From Prosthecobacter algae (lineage in GTDB: Bacteria; Verrucomicrobiota; Verrucomicrobiia; Verrucomicrobiales; Verrucomicrobiaceae): a DNA stretch of 64,000 nucleotides. The notes under the pieces are model-generated. The model was not told where the DNA came from and made no database searches. It saw only the letters and a list, made by a program, of their open reading frames with translations. The stretch covers positions 186,001 to 250,000 of the forward strand of contig NZ_BAABIA010000005.1 of the NCBI RefSeq assembly GCF_039542385.1, read 5' to 3'. Shown here in pieces: positions 1-8,722 of this stretch. Each line of letters starts with the position of its first letter. The first letter of the stretch is position 1. The position numbers and the translations under genes are program-made.

Positions 1-490
1 CGCGTTTTTGAAGCTGGTTCAGCGCCTCTTCCGCCTGGTTCAGACGGCGACGGCCTTCAAAGCTGAAGGGCATGGTGGCCGTGACAAAGACCAGGGCGTT
101 GGAAGCCTTGGCAATTTCGGCGATGACGGGGGCAGCTCCGGAACCGGTGCCGCCGCCAAGGCCAGCGCAGATGAAAACAATGTCGTGCCCTTCGATGGCC
201 TGACGGATTTCCTCGCGGGAAAACATGGCCGCCTCACGGCCCAGGTCCGGGTCACCCCCAGCACCGATACCGCGCATCAGCTCGGCACCCAGTTGGATTT
301 TGACCGGGGCCATGGCATGGCCCAGCACGCGAATGTCGGTGTGCATGCAGACCAGATGCGCCTCCACGGTGCGGTCCAGCGTGATGCGGTCCAGGACATT
401 GCTGCCTGCGCCGCCGATGCCGACAATGCAGGTACGAAGGGCGGGCTTGTTGGGTTCTTCCCGCTGCGAGTGACGATCGTATTCAACCAT
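1..490 (-). CDS. ftsZ: Cell division protein FtsZ (N-terminal part, runs off the window)
   Basis: FtsZ is the tubulin-like GTPase that forms the cytokinetic ring. About 163 N-terminal codons are present; the C-terminal half lies outside the window. The start is the ATG at 490, 44 bp after ftsA. The nucleotide-binding glycine segment GIGGAGSN lies near residues 24-31, and the T4 loop reads GGGTGSG near residue 120. The usual bacterial FtsZ form is GGGTGTG; GSG is the tubulin-style spelling. The usual NTD near residue 55 reads HTD. The rest (GAGGDPDLGREAA, GAAPVIAEIA) fits FtsZ well. It is last in a ddl-ftsQ-ftsA-ftsZ run. A BtubA/B-type tubulin is unlikely because the surrounding residues are FtsZ-like. 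Confidence 0.93.
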   Translation of the reverse strand, partial: MVEYDRHSQREEPNKPALRTCIVGIGGAGSNVLDRITLDRTVEAHLVCMHTDIRVLGHAMAPVKIQLGAELMRGIGAGGDPDLGREAAMFSREEIRQAIEGHDIVFICAGLGGGTGSGAAPVIAEIAKASNALVFVTATMPFSFEGRRRLNQAEEALNQLQKR

Positions 491-534
491 AGTACGGCGT
501 GGCTAGAGGGTGAGCTAAAGAGGAGGGTGAAAAA

Positions 535-1749
535 TCAGATGGCGACAGACAGAAGATCCGCCATCCGATGTGCCAGCCTTTTGAGCGGGGACAGGAAGGG
601 CTTTTCTTGGTCCAGGATCTGCGCATAACGAATGAGACCGATAGGGGCGGAGAATTGAGGATTCTCGAAAGTAGCAGTCACGCCACTGACGGGAGCTGAA
701 CCTGCACGCGTTACCTTCATTCCAAACACTTCTCGGGCCACTACGTCAATTCCTTTTAGCAGGCTCGTGCCTCCCGTGAGATAAACTCCGGCGGCAATGC
801 GGCCCGTGTGCCCTTCGCAGCGCTGATGCACCTGCTCCAAAATTTCCCGAACCCGCAGGTAGATGACTTCGTTCAAAAAGGCGCGCTCCACCTCACCCAG
901 CACGTAGCCCGTGTCATCTTCCACGCGCACCATTTCCCCAGGGGGCACATCTTCGTATTCACAGCTTCCTTCGGTCACCTTCAGCGCCTCAGCCCGGCCA
1001 TGCGGGATCTGCAGCGCCATGGCGATGTCCTGGCTGATGTGGTCCCCGCCCAGTGGGATGCAGCCGGAGATAGTCAGCATGCCATCTTCATAAAGAACGA
1101 AGTCAGCGGTGCCGCCACCCAGGTCAATCATCATCGCGCCTTCGCGCTTCGCCTCGCGGTTCAGCACCACCTGAGCGGCGGCGATGCCATTGAAGACCAC
1201 GTCTTCCACTTCTAGCGGCACTTCCTTCACACACTTGATGGAGTTCTGGATGCGCGGCAGGCTGCCGTGGACGATGTGGTAGTCCGCCTCCAGTTGCCGG
1301 GCCTGACGGCCGATGGGCTGACGAACGGCCTCCACTCCATCCACAATGTACTGGCGGGTGACGCTGTGCATGGAGATGCTGTCCTGCGGCGCAGGCACAT
1401 TGCGGGCGATCTCCTTCACCTCCTCGACATCGTCTTCCGTGATCTCGGACTGATCCGCCGGCAGGCGGTAGCAACCGCGGTTGTTCACGCTTTCAATGTG
1501 GCCGCCGCTCACGCCCAGGAAAACGTTCCGGATCATGACATCGCTGTAATCTTCTGCCCGGACGAGGGCGTCGTTCAGGCAGGTGTGGACGGTATCAAAG
1601 TCCACGATTTCGCCTTTGCGGACGCCGCGTGAGGGAGCCGTGCCGACACCCAGGATCTTGATGGTGCCGTCGCGCTTCGCCTCGCCGACGACGACGCAGA
1701 TCTTGCTGGTGCCGATTTCCAGGCCTGCATAGATGGTGGTCTTCGCCAT
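535..1749 (-). CDS. ftsA: Cell division protein FtsA
   Basis: FtsA is the actin-like ATPase that tethers FtsZ to the membrane. At 404 residues it is of normal family length. The phosphate-1 motif GLEIGTSKICVVVGE is at the N-terminus, the phosphate-2 motif IDLGGGTADF follows near residue 210, and the adenosine motif YLTGGTSLLKG lies near residue 325. The end (LSPLKRLAHRMADLL) is a basic amphipathic helix, as expected for FtsA membrane binding. It begins 6 bp after ftsQ and is followed 44 bp later by ftsZ, so co-transcription is very likely. Confidence 0.95.
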   Translation of the reverse strand: MAKTTIYAGLEIGTSKICVVVGEAKRDGTIKILGVGTAPSRGVRKGEIVDFDTVHTCLNDALVRAEDYSDVMIRNVFLGVSGGHIESVNNRGCYRLPADQSEITEDDVEEVKEIARNVPAPQDSISMHSVTRQYIVDGVEAVRQPIGRQARQLEADYHIVHGSLPRIQNSIKCVKEVPLEVEDVVFNGIAAAQVVLNREAKREGAMMIDLGGGTADFVLYEDGMLTISGCIPLGGDHISQDIAMALQIPHGRAEALKVTEGSCEYEDVPPGEMVRVEDDTGYVLGEVERAFLNEVIYLRVREILEQVHQRCEGHTGRIAAGVYLTGGTSLLKGIDVVAREVFGMKVTRAGSAPVSGVTATFENPQFSAPIGLIRYAQILDQEKPFLSPLKRLAHRMADLLSVAI

Positions 1750-1755
1750 AATGTG

Positions 1756-2748
1756 TCAACGAACTGAGGTGGATTTTGAGAGGGTAACAGGGACGGGGCT
1801 TTCGGGCTGCAAGCCAGCCAGGTCAGGCGGCTGACGAAAGGTGATGGGGACATTCTGCCGGGCCAAAAGATTCAGCGTGCCGATCTCCCACCGACGCTGC
1901 CGAGCCTCCAGACGAATTCGGTCCAGACGTGCGAGCTGCACATCCAGGTCATCCACCCCAAAGGTGATGACGGATTTGTCGGCAAAAGTGGCCACCATGG
2001 AGTAGGGCGTCTGGATATCCAGGCTGCGCACCTGCGGCTGCCCCTGTTCAAAGCGTTCTTCTAGCTCGTGCAGCAGCTTCAGAGCGGAGGTCAGTTGTAG
2101 ATCCTGAATGGCCACGCCAGCGGTCTTTTGCGCGAGCGCAGAATAGCGAATCACGGGCAGTGCGGTGAGGGATTCCGTCACCACATCGCAAGGGAAAGGC
2201 ACGGCCTCGTGGTCCAAAAGGTAACCCACCTCCGAACGACCGGCGACCATACCCAGCTTGGGACAATCCAGCCAGGCCACAGGCTGGCGCTGGGTGATGC
2301 GCAGCGTCATGAGACCGGCATCAAAATCACGTTCGATCGCGACGTCCTTCACGGGGGCAAGCTGGCGCAGGCGGGTGTGCAGGGCACGCATGTTGATGGT
2401 CAGCAGGTTTTCCCCACGTGTCAGCAGCGTCGCTCGGACGATCTTTTCCACCGTCAGCGGGCCGCTGGTCTGCACAGCCACATCACGGAGCTCAAACTGC
2501 GGATTTTTCAGGATGGATTCCTGAACGGTGATCTTCAACAAGGCCAGGAAACAGATGACGACAATGAGTCCAAGAGCCCATTTGAACCCGCGCCGATGGG
2601 CCGCCTGTTTCTCCATCTCGCGAATCTTCGGGGAATCCACCCGCAGGCACACGTCCATGGTCACACCACCAGCCTTGGAGGACTGCTTTTTCGCAGTACT
2701 GCGAGGCGGCTTCGGAGCCGGGGCGGAAGCTTTCTTGGGAGGGGGCAT
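1756..2748 (-). CDS. ftsQ: Cell division protein FtsQ (POTRA domain)
   Basis: FtsQ/DivIB is a bitopic division protein that links early and late divisome proteins in the periplasm. The 330 residues comprise a Lys/Pro/Ala-rich cytoplasmic tail (1-53), one membrane helix (about 55-72), a POTRA region (about 84-155, with FELRDVAVQ and the TRGENLL turn) and a beta domain containing RDFDAGLMTLRITQRQPVAWL-type residues (split here at 20). The position between ddl and ftsA is the classical dcw order. The 5' tail is longer than in E. coli. The identification rests on topology, POTRA and synteny, because FtsQ sequences diverge strongly. Confidence 0.88.
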   Translation of the reverse strand: MPPPKKASAPAPKPPRSTAKKQSSKAGGVTMDVCLRVDSPKIREMEKQAAHRRGFKWALGLIVVICFLALLKITVQESILKNPQFELRDVAVQTSGPLTVEKIVRATLLTRGENLLTINMRALHTRLRQLAPVKDVAIERDFDAGLMTLRITQRQPVAWLDCPKLGMVAGRSEVGYLLDHEAVPFPCDVVTESLTALPVIRYSALAQKTAGVAIQDLQLTSALKLLHELEERFEQGQPQVRSLDIQTPYSMVATFADKSVITFGVDDLDVQLARLDRIRLEARQRRWEIGTLNLLARQNVPITFRQPPDLAGLQPESPVPVTLSKSTSVR

Positions 2749-2882
2749 GTTCGGGAGAAGATGACCTCAAGACCCTTAAGTCTTAATGATCAACTTTTAT
2801 TAAATACCTGAAACGCTGTCTAAGCGCCATGACTTTTCTGGAAAAAAGAGTGGCTGCGGTCTTTCGCGCCCTGTCCGCTCAC
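2749..2882 (-). promoter_or_regulatory. AT-rich leader between ddl and ftsQ
   Basis: This 134-bp gap is long for an otherwise tight cluster and is clearly AT-rich around 2785-2815. It holds a small inverted repeat (AAGAC 2769-2773, GTCTT 2780-2784) about 20 bp before the ftsQ start. An internal promoter or regulatory leader for ftsQAZ is an inference; I could not place a convincing -35/-10 pair. Confidence 0.3.
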
Positions 2883-3803
2883 TCAAGGCCTGGCAGCCAA
2901 CGATAGTTCAATGATGCGCACGCAGAGGTCGGGGAATTCGATCCCCACCGCCAGCGCCGCCTTGGGCAGCAGGCTGCTGCTAGTCATGCCGGGGATGGTA
3001 TTGATCTCGAGAACGAAAGGCTCACCATCGTTTCTCAGCATCACATCCACGCGACCATAGACCTCCGTGCCGCAGGATTTAAAAGCAGCCATGGCAGCCT
3101 CCTGCACGCGGCGGGTGGTGGCCTCATCCAAGTCTGCCGGGCAGTGGTAGTGCGTCTTGCCCGTGCCATTCAGCCACGGGTACTTGTTACTCATGTCATA
3201 GAATCCATCCACGGGCTCGATGTGGATGATCGGCAGCACTTGATCTCCCAGGATGCCGATGGTCAGCTCCTTCCCCTCCACGAATTCTTCGATGAGGGTG
3301 GAGCTGCCGTATTTTTTCGCTTCCTCAATGGCGCTCACCCACTCCGCTTCCGTACGACAGATGTTCACCCCCACACTGGACCCCTCACGCGGCGGTTTGG
3401 ACACCAAAGGAATGGAAATCGTCAGCGGTTCGCTGCCATCCAGCAGGTAGTTTTGGGAACGCGGGGTGGGCACACCCGCATCGACAAATCGTTCCTTGCT
3501 CTGAGCTTTGTCGAAGGCGATGCGGCTGCTCTCCACTCCGGCACCGGTGTAGGGAATGCCACGCTCTTCCAAAATTGCCTGCAACTGGCCATCTTCACCG
3601 AAGGTGCCATGGATCAGATTCATGGCGATGAGGGCATCCGCAGGCACGTCAAAGTCTGGCCCGGTCACGTCCACTTCCACCACCTCCGCTCCCTTGGTCT
3701 TCAAAGCGGCGACGACACTCTCCGCCGTCTTTTTAGACACTTCGCGTTCCGAACCGGGGCCGCCAAAGAGGACGGCGATCTTCTTGCCTGTGATGTCGAG
3801 CAT
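2883..3803 (-). CDS. ddl: D-alanine--D-alanine ligase
   Basis: This is an ATP-grasp ligase that makes D-Ala-D-Ala for the peptidoglycan stem peptide in the cytosol. The 306 residues are the usual DdlB length. Visible motifs are the N-terminal LFGGPGSEREVS, GTFGEDGQLQ and ERGIPYTG, the ATP-binding KPPREGSSVGV, EEFVEGKELT, and the metal/ATP site EINTIPGMTSSSLLPKAA near the C-terminus. It is the first visible gene of the division cluster. The next gene upstream is divergent, so murB/murC do not sit directly before it here. Confidence 0.96.
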   Translation of the reverse strand: MLDITGKKIAVLFGGPGSEREVSKKTAESVVAALKTKGAEVVEVDVTGPDFDVPADALIAMNLIHGTFGEDGQLQAILEERGIPYTGAGVESSRIAFDKAQSKERFVDAGVPTPRSQNYLLDGSEPLTISIPLVSKPPREGSSVGVNICRTEAEWVSAIEEAKKYGSSTLIEEFVEGKELTIGILGDQVLPIIHIEPVDGFYDMSNKYPWLNGTGKTHYHCPADLDEATTRRVQEAAMAAFKSCGTEVYGRVDVMLRNDGEPFVLEINTIPGMTSSSLLPKAALAVGIEFPDLCVRIIELSLAARP

Positions 3804-3907
3804 GGTGCCCCAGATATGCTCTCACTCCCACGCTCGTGCAAGAGCGCCTCACGAAAATCCCCAGACACAGCCTTGCCACCACCGCCTCCACTCCATAGCC
3901 TGCGCGC

Positions 3908-5209
3908 ATGAAAATGCTGCCGCTGCTGCTGATCGGAGTTTCCCCGCTGGCCTGGGCCGATGAAAAACGCGATGCCCTCTTTGCCACTTCCGTGGAGGCC
4001 ATGTTCCCCAAACTCGTCGAAACGCGGCGCGACATCCATGCCCACCCGGAACTCTCCAATGAAGAGGCCCGCACAGCCGCCCTGGTGGCCGAGCGTCTCC
4101 GTGCCCTGGGCCTGGAAGTGCAGACGGGCGTGGCCAAACATGGAGTGGTGGCTCTGCTCAAAGGTGGCCAGGAGGGCAAGTGCGTGGCCGTGCGAGCCGA
4201 CATGGATGCCCTGCCCATCAAGGAACTGCGCTCCGTCCCCTATCGCTCCAAAAATCCCGGTGTGATGCATGCCTGCGGTCATGACCTGCACACCACCGTG
4301 GCCCTGGGCGTGGCGGAGCTGCTGGCCAAACATCGGGACCAGGTCAAAGGCAGCGTGAAGTTTCTCTTTCAACCTGCTGAGGAAGCCATGCCCGCCACCT
4401 TCAAAGGGGAGTGGGGTGCGAAGCTGATGGTGACCGAAGGGGCCATGGCCAATCCGAAGCCAGATGCCGTTTTCGGCCTGCACTGCACCACCTCCGTCGC
4501 ACCGGTGGGCGTGATGGATGACGAGGTACATTTCCTCAAGGCAGGCCAAGTGGCCTACACCATCGGTGCGGACAACGCGAACAGCGACCGCTTCCAAATC
4601 ACCATCCGGGGCAAGATGGCCCACGGCTCCGCCCCACACAAAGGCGTGGATGCCATCGTCGTCGCGGCCGAGGCCATCAGCGCCTTGCAGACCATCCGTA
4701 GCCGTCAGACCAATACCCGCCAGCCACTGGTCATCAGCATCGGCACCATCCAGGGCGGCCAGCGGGAAAACATCCTGGCCGAGGAAGTGACCCTGGGCGG
4801 CACCGTGCGCACCTACGATGCCGGTTTCCGCGATGGCGTGGTGGAGATGATGCACCGCATCCTCAAAGGCATCACCGAGGCCCACGGTGCCACTTACACC
4901 ATGGAGTACCGCATCGGCTACCCCAGCATCATCAACCAGGAAGCCCTCGTCAAAGCGACGCTGCCCGCCTTTAAACGCCTCCTGGGTGAGGCGAATGTGC
5001 TGGAGGTCATCCCTGGCATGGGTGGCGAAGACTTCTCCTACTTCGCCCAGGTGAGCCCTGGATTCTACTTTCGGTTAGGCGTGGCCAACGAGGAAAAGGG
5101 GATCATTCACGGAGCTCACACACCGATGTTTGATGCGGACGAGGACAGTCTGAAAACGGGAGTCCAAGTGATGGCGGCGGCCGTCTGCGACTTTCTGAAT
5201 GCGAAGTAG
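3908..5209 (+). CDS. M20-family metal-dependent amidohydrolase (hippurate hydrolase-like), exported
   Basis: M20D amidohydrolases cleave N-acyl amino acids or related amides using a two-metal centre. The protein has 433 residues. The N-terminal 17 residues (MKMLPLLLIGVSPLAWA) look like a signal peptide, suggesting a periplasmic enzyme. Motifs include VRADMDALP, MHACGHDLHTT (metal ligands), FQPAEEA, HGSAPHKGVDA in the lid/dimerization domain, and GGEDFSYF near the C-terminus. It is divergent from ddl across about 100 bp. The substrate is unknown; cleavage of cell-wall-derived or dietary acyl amino acids would be speculation. Confidence 0.9.
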   Translation: MKMLPLLLIGVSPLAWADEKRDALFATSVEAMFPKLVETRRDIHAHPELSNEEARTAALVAERLRALGLEVQTGVAKHGVVALLKGGQEGKCVAVRADMDALPIKELRSVPYRSKNPGVMHACGHDLHTTVALGVAELLAKHRDQVKGSVKFLFQPAEEAMPATFKGEWGAKLMVTEGAMANPKPDAVFGLHCTTSVAPVGVMDDEVHFLKAGQVAYTIGADNANSDRFQITIRGKMAHGSAPHKGVDAIVVAAEAISALQTIRSRQTNTRQPLVISIGTIQGGQRENILAEEVTLGGTVRTYDAGFRDGVVEMMHRILKGITEAHGATYTMEYRIGYPSIINQEALVKATLPAFKRLLGEANVLEVIPGMGGEDFSYFAQVSPGFYFRLGVANEEKGIIHGAHTPMFDADEDSLKTGVQVMAAAVCDFLNAK

Positions 5210-5238
5210 GCGATGCGCTGCCAAGGCTAAGAGTCAGC

Positions 5239-7011
5239 CTACGACCGCTCCATAGCAGCCACCTTTCGCAAATCTTCCAGCCAGGCTTTTACGACGATGC
5301 GGCTGGTGTCATTGCAAGCCTGTAATCCATAGGAATAGGGCCGATGACCAGTCGTGTGGGGGAAGGCGATGTCGTGGATTCTTGGGTTTGCCTCTCCGCT
5401 GTCACCAATCACCCGGTAGCTAGGATCAATGTCAATGCCGCCCGTCTTGAGCAGCGTATTTCCATGGATTTTTAACAGCAGTTCAGGGTCTTCCTTCGCC
5501 AGTTTGGCCACGCTTTGGGATCGGTAAAAAGCGGCGCAGGCTGGGCGGACGGTTTTGTTTTTTACCAAGCTCGGGAAGGGATAGTCTTCCAGCTCCAGGG
5601 GGCCCTGACCACTGCAGTCTATGAACATCTCATAAGTATAGGTGGAGGTGTCAGCTTCCTGCTCCACCTCAACCACCGTATGCCGCTTGGCTTTTGATTT
5701 TCTGACATGGGTGACAGAGCCGGGAATCATCTCTAGCTTGCCCGCATCGTACAGGGCTAGAATGGTATTCCCTGAAGGCAGAGGCATGGCTGCGATGACA
5801 TTGAGAAGGAATGGCATCAACTTTTTATGCAGGATGACATGGTCTTCCGCCGGCATATAACTGGAGTAATAGTTGAGGGTGTAGATGAGGTCATCCATCC
5901 TTTCCTTCCAGTGGATGGGCCGATGCATTTTCACGGATTCTTCGGCCTCCTTCATCTCAATGCGCATGCCTTCAAACGCATTGTCGTATTCATGCTGCTG
6001 GCTCATTTCCTCGATGAAATCGAGCAGCTTAAAGGAAGGGTCCTTCAGCCGTTTCACCATCTTGGGCAGGTCATCTTTCTGAAAGGCCTCTTGAAGCACA
6101 GGACGGCAGACTTGGTCGAAATAAGTTTCCAACCTCAGCCTGCCCTTGGCATCCATCAGCTTGGCCATGTCTGTAGGACTGACATGACGATAAATTTCCC
6201 GCATGGGCTCCTCCTGGTCGAACTGCAAGTGCGGTAGCAGTCCTTTCGAAGAGTGCATGACCATCTTGAATCCTTCCGTGCCGGGGTGGGGTCGGTAAGT
6301 CAGGGCATCGCCTTTAGGGATGAAGTCACCATGCCGGTGGGCCAATGAAGAAATCACATCAAAGGCACTGAGCGAGGCCCCCAGGGTACCGATGACAAAG
6401 TTGTAGTGTTCCCCGTCCTTGGGCAGCAGTTTGGCCATCGGCCATGGGGACGCGTAATAGCCAGCTTCGGGTACGTCCTTTTCAGGCCAGCGGTGGCCGG
6501 TGGCGATGATCACGCGATCAAACTCATAAGCCTCCCCTGACTGGGTGAAAAGGGTGATTCGCTGGCTCTCGGCATCGTCTCTTACATCCAGCACTTGGCT
6601 GTCGGCATGGCTGTGAACCCGGATGCCCGCTTCGGTCAGCCAAGCTTGTAGCAGTTGATACTGCGCTTTGAAATACTGGCCGAGAGCTAAGCGACCGTAC
6701 ACTTCATCCTCTTTGATTTCCACGCCCTCCAGACCTAGGTCCGCGAGGACGGAAGGAGCCTGGGAGCGGAGCCAGTCAGCCAAGGTCGTGGGCAGCTCAG
6801 GCAATTCCTCGGACGAGATATTCGACATGTTGTAGATGTCCGTGGTCTGTGGCGTGTAGGGCATGCCCATGCCGATGAAGGCATTCTTTTCAAAGACCAC
6901 AATTTCACCCAGCGTGGGTCTGAGGCTAGCGGCGTGATCCAGGATGTGCTTGAGCAGGTAGATCGCCGAAGGGCCACTGCCGATGATGGCGAGAGATTGA
7001 GGACGGTTCAT
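5239..7011 (-). CDS. FAD/NAD(P)-binding protein (HpyO/FAD_NAD_binding_9 type)
   Basis: This is a flavoprotein of the FAD/NAD(P)-binding superfamily, 590 residues from the chosen ATG at 7011. The Rossmann dinucleotide motif (IIGSGPSAIYLL) follows almost directly from that start. A longer open frame to 7179 would add 56 residues with no family resemblance, so I reject it. A second conserved stretch is VIIATGHRWPE, and the C-terminal part holds FIDCSGQGP and HTTGHRPYSYG. The family is poorly characterised and often acts near amino-acid or siderophore modification. The substrate cannot be read from the sequence. It is convergent with the upstream peptidase gene. Confidence 0.8.
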   Translation of the reverse strand: MNRPQSLAIIGSGPSAIYLLKHILDHAASLRPTLGEIVVFEKNAFIGMGMPYTPQTTDIYNMSNISSEELPELPTTLADWLRSQAPSVLADLGLEGVEIKEDEVYGRLALGQYFKAQYQLLQAWLTEAGIRVHSHADSQVLDVRDDAESQRITLFTQSGEAYEFDRVIIATGHRWPEKDVPEAGYYASPWPMAKLLPKDGEHYNFVIGTLGASLSAFDVISSLAHRHGDFIPKGDALTYRPHPGTEGFKMVMHSSKGLLPHLQFDQEEPMREIYRHVSPTDMAKLMDAKGRLRLETYFDQVCRPVLQEAFQKDDLPKMVKRLKDPSFKLLDFIEEMSQQHEYDNAFEGMRIEMKEAEESVKMHRPIHWKERMDDLIYTLNYYSSYMPAEDHVILHKKLMPFLLNVIAAMPLPSGNTILALYDAGKLEMIPGSVTHVRKSKAKRHTVVEVEQEADTSTYTYEMFIDCSGQGPLELEDYPFPSLVKNKTVRPACAAFYRSQSVAKLAKEDPELLLKIHGNTLLKTGGIDIDPSYRVIGDSGEANPRIHDIAFPHTTGHRPYSYGLQACNDTSRIVVKAWLEDLRKVAAMERS

Positions 7012-7092
7012 GCGGGAGAATGAGTTGAGGCATCCAATCTTCGTGTGGGAGCCATTTGATGGCCTTGATGCGAACTTGAATAACCGCACGTC

Positions 7093-7641
7093 ATGGAAAC
7101 CAACGATCCCCCTCTGCACCCGCCGCTGGAAGATGTGGTGCTGGAGGACGTGCCGGTGTGGGATGCTGAACTCGTTCACATCTACATCTCACCGGGGCAT
7201 GATTACTGGGGCAGACTGGGCGAAGGACGGCTGCAGCATGGCATCCAGCAGGTGAGCCAGGTGGAGTGTGTCGCTGGTCGTGGACTGCGAGGAGACCGTT
7301 ACTGTGAGAGAAAGATGGGACACAAAGGACAGGTCACCTTTTTTGATGCCCAGGTGGTGGAGGACATCCGCAGCCGCTTTCGTCTGCCTAAACTGCCTGC
7401 TTCCGTGTTCCGGCGGAACTTGATCGTCCGGGGGCCTCGATTGCAAGATTGGTTAGGCAAGCGTTTCCTTTTTCAAGGCATCGTCTTTGAAGGGGCTCAG
7501 GAGTGCCAGCCATGCCACTGGATGGACAGGGTGGTTGCAGAGGGCTCCGAAGATTTTTTATCCTCCGATTTTCGGGGCGGACTGAGAGCCAAGGTGATCA
7601 CGCCAGGCATCCTGCGTGTTTCGGAAGAGCTGCTAGGCTGA
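7093..7641 (+). CDS. MOSC domain protein
   Basis: MOSC domains are beta-barrel domains found in molybdenum-cofactor sulfurases and YiiM-type reductases. The 182 residues include GRGLRGDRY, GQVTFFDAQVVED, RRNLIVRG, the cysteine-containing FEGAQECQPCHWMD and GLRAKVITPG, all typical of a stand-alone MOSC protein. The cysteines in ECQPC correspond to the conserved MOSC cysteine region. It lies divergent from the FAD protein and is followed 127 bp later by ppk2. The redox substrate is not identifiable. Confidence 0.88.
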   Translation: METNDPPLHPPLEDVVLEDVPVWDAELVHIYISPGHDYWGRLGEGRLQHGIQQVSQVECVAGRGLRGDRYCERKMGHKGQVTFFDAQVVEDIRSRFRLPKLPASVFRRNLIVRGPRLQDWLGKRFLFQGIVFEGAQECQPCHWMDRVVAEGSEDFLSSDFRGGLRAKVITPGILRVSEELLG

Positions 7642-7768
7642 GATGAAGCCATCATCCAGAGAAGAGCGGGCATCCATAAAAACCGCTGCATTCTTGCCAA
7701 ACTAACCCTGTTCATGGCAAGACCTTCCTGCTAATGCTAGGTCCGCTGCCACCCCCAACTCAGACCCC

Positions 7769-8656
7769 ATGAAACTTAAACTGGACCTTCACGACTTCCG
7801 AGTGCCCGATGGCAAGCCTTTCCGAATCTCCAAGGCGAAGACCAAGGTGAAGGATCTTTACACGGACAGTGCTCATTACGAGACACTCATCGCTCAGTTT
7901 CGTGAGGAGATTGATGACCTCCAACAAAAGATGTATGCGCAGGATCGCCAGGGGCTGCTGCTCATCTTTCAGGCCATGGATGCGGCGGGGAAAGACAGCA
8001 CCATCAAGCACGTGATGAGCGGGGTGAACACCCAAGGCGTAGAAGTCCACAGCTTCAAGCGTCCGACGAGTGCCGAGCTGGATCACGACTTTCTCTGGCG
8101 CACCTCCCGCGTGCTGCCACAGCGTGGCCGCATCGGCATCTTTAACCGCAGTTACTATGAGGAAGTGCTTTGCTGCCGCGTGCACCCCGAGATCGTCACT
8201 GACATCCAACGTCTGCCGGAGAAGACCACCAAGAATCTGGACAAGCTGTTTGCCGATCGCCTCAAAGACATCCGCAACCTGGAGGCCTACTGCCACCGCA
8301 ACGGCATTCGCATTGTGAAGTTCTTCCTCAATGTTTCCAAGGATGAGCAAAAGAAACGCTTCCTGGCCCGCATTGACACGCCCAGTAAAAACTGGAAATT
8401 CGAAGAAGGCGACGTGAAGGAGCGTGGTTTCTGGAAGGAGTACATGCACGCCTATGAAGACGCGATTCGCAACACGGGGACGGAGGAGTGTCCCTGGTAT
8501 GTCGTCCCAGCGGATGACAAGAAAAACATGCGCCTCATCGTCAGCGCTGCCATCTTGCATGAAATGCAGGGTATGAAACTCAAGTACCCCGAGCTGCCTC
8601 CGGAACAGAAGGCCCAACTGGCCGTGGCCAAGAAGCTGCTTTTGGAAGAAAAATAG
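7769..8656 (+). CDS. ppk2: Polyphosphate kinase 2 family protein
   Basis: PPK2 enzymes transfer phosphate between polyphosphate and nucleotides. The 295-residue length is typical of one-domain PPK2. The Walker A region is FQAMDAAGKDSTIKHV, followed by GVEVHSFKRPT, the lid-proximal RIGIFNRSYYEEVLCCRVHPE, and FFLNVSKDEQKKRFLARID. These match the polyphosphate:AMP/ADP phosphotransferase family. The subclass (AMP-, ADP- or NMP-using) cannot be settled by eye. It is convergent with rph across a short gap that holds a hairpin. Confidence 0.93.
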   Translation: MKLKLDLHDFRVPDGKPFRISKAKTKVKDLYTDSAHYETLIAQFREEIDDLQQKMYAQDRQGLLLIFQAMDAAGKDSTIKHVMSGVNTQGVEVHSFKRPTSAELDHDFLWRTSRVLPQRGRIGIFNRSYYEEVLCCRVHPEIVTDIQRLPEKTTKNLDKLFADRLKDIRNLEAYCHRNGIRIVKFFLNVSKDEQKKRFLARIDTPSKNWKFEEGDVKERGFWKEYMHAYEDAIRNTGTEECPWYVVPADDKKNMRLIVSAAILHEMQGMKLKYPELPPEQKAQLAVAKKLLLEEK

Positions 8657-8672
8657 GTTCGTCCATCGGCAA

Positions 8673-8704
8673 CCAAAACAGCCCACCCAGGTGACTGGGC
8701 GGGC
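8673..8704 (-). terminator. Probable intrinsic terminator of rph
   Basis: GCCC-A-CCCAG (8681-8690) and CTGGG-C-GGGC (8695-8704) form a stem with one internal mismatch and a GTGA loop. Read on the minus strand it is followed by TGTTTTGGTT, a weak T-tract, directly downstream of the rph stop codon. Confidence 0.55.
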
Positions 8705-8722
8705 CGCTGGGTTCAACCCAAA

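Noticed and set aside
8..628. 206-codon open frame on the plus strand at the left edge
   Set aside because: It is the antisense shadow of ftsZ and ftsA. The minus-strand reading gives clear FtsZ and FtsA motifs; this frame has no recognisable domain.
7760..8716. 318-codon minus-strand frame opposite ppk2
   Set aside because: Antisense to a PPK2 gene with perfect family motifs; the frame arises from third-position GC bias.
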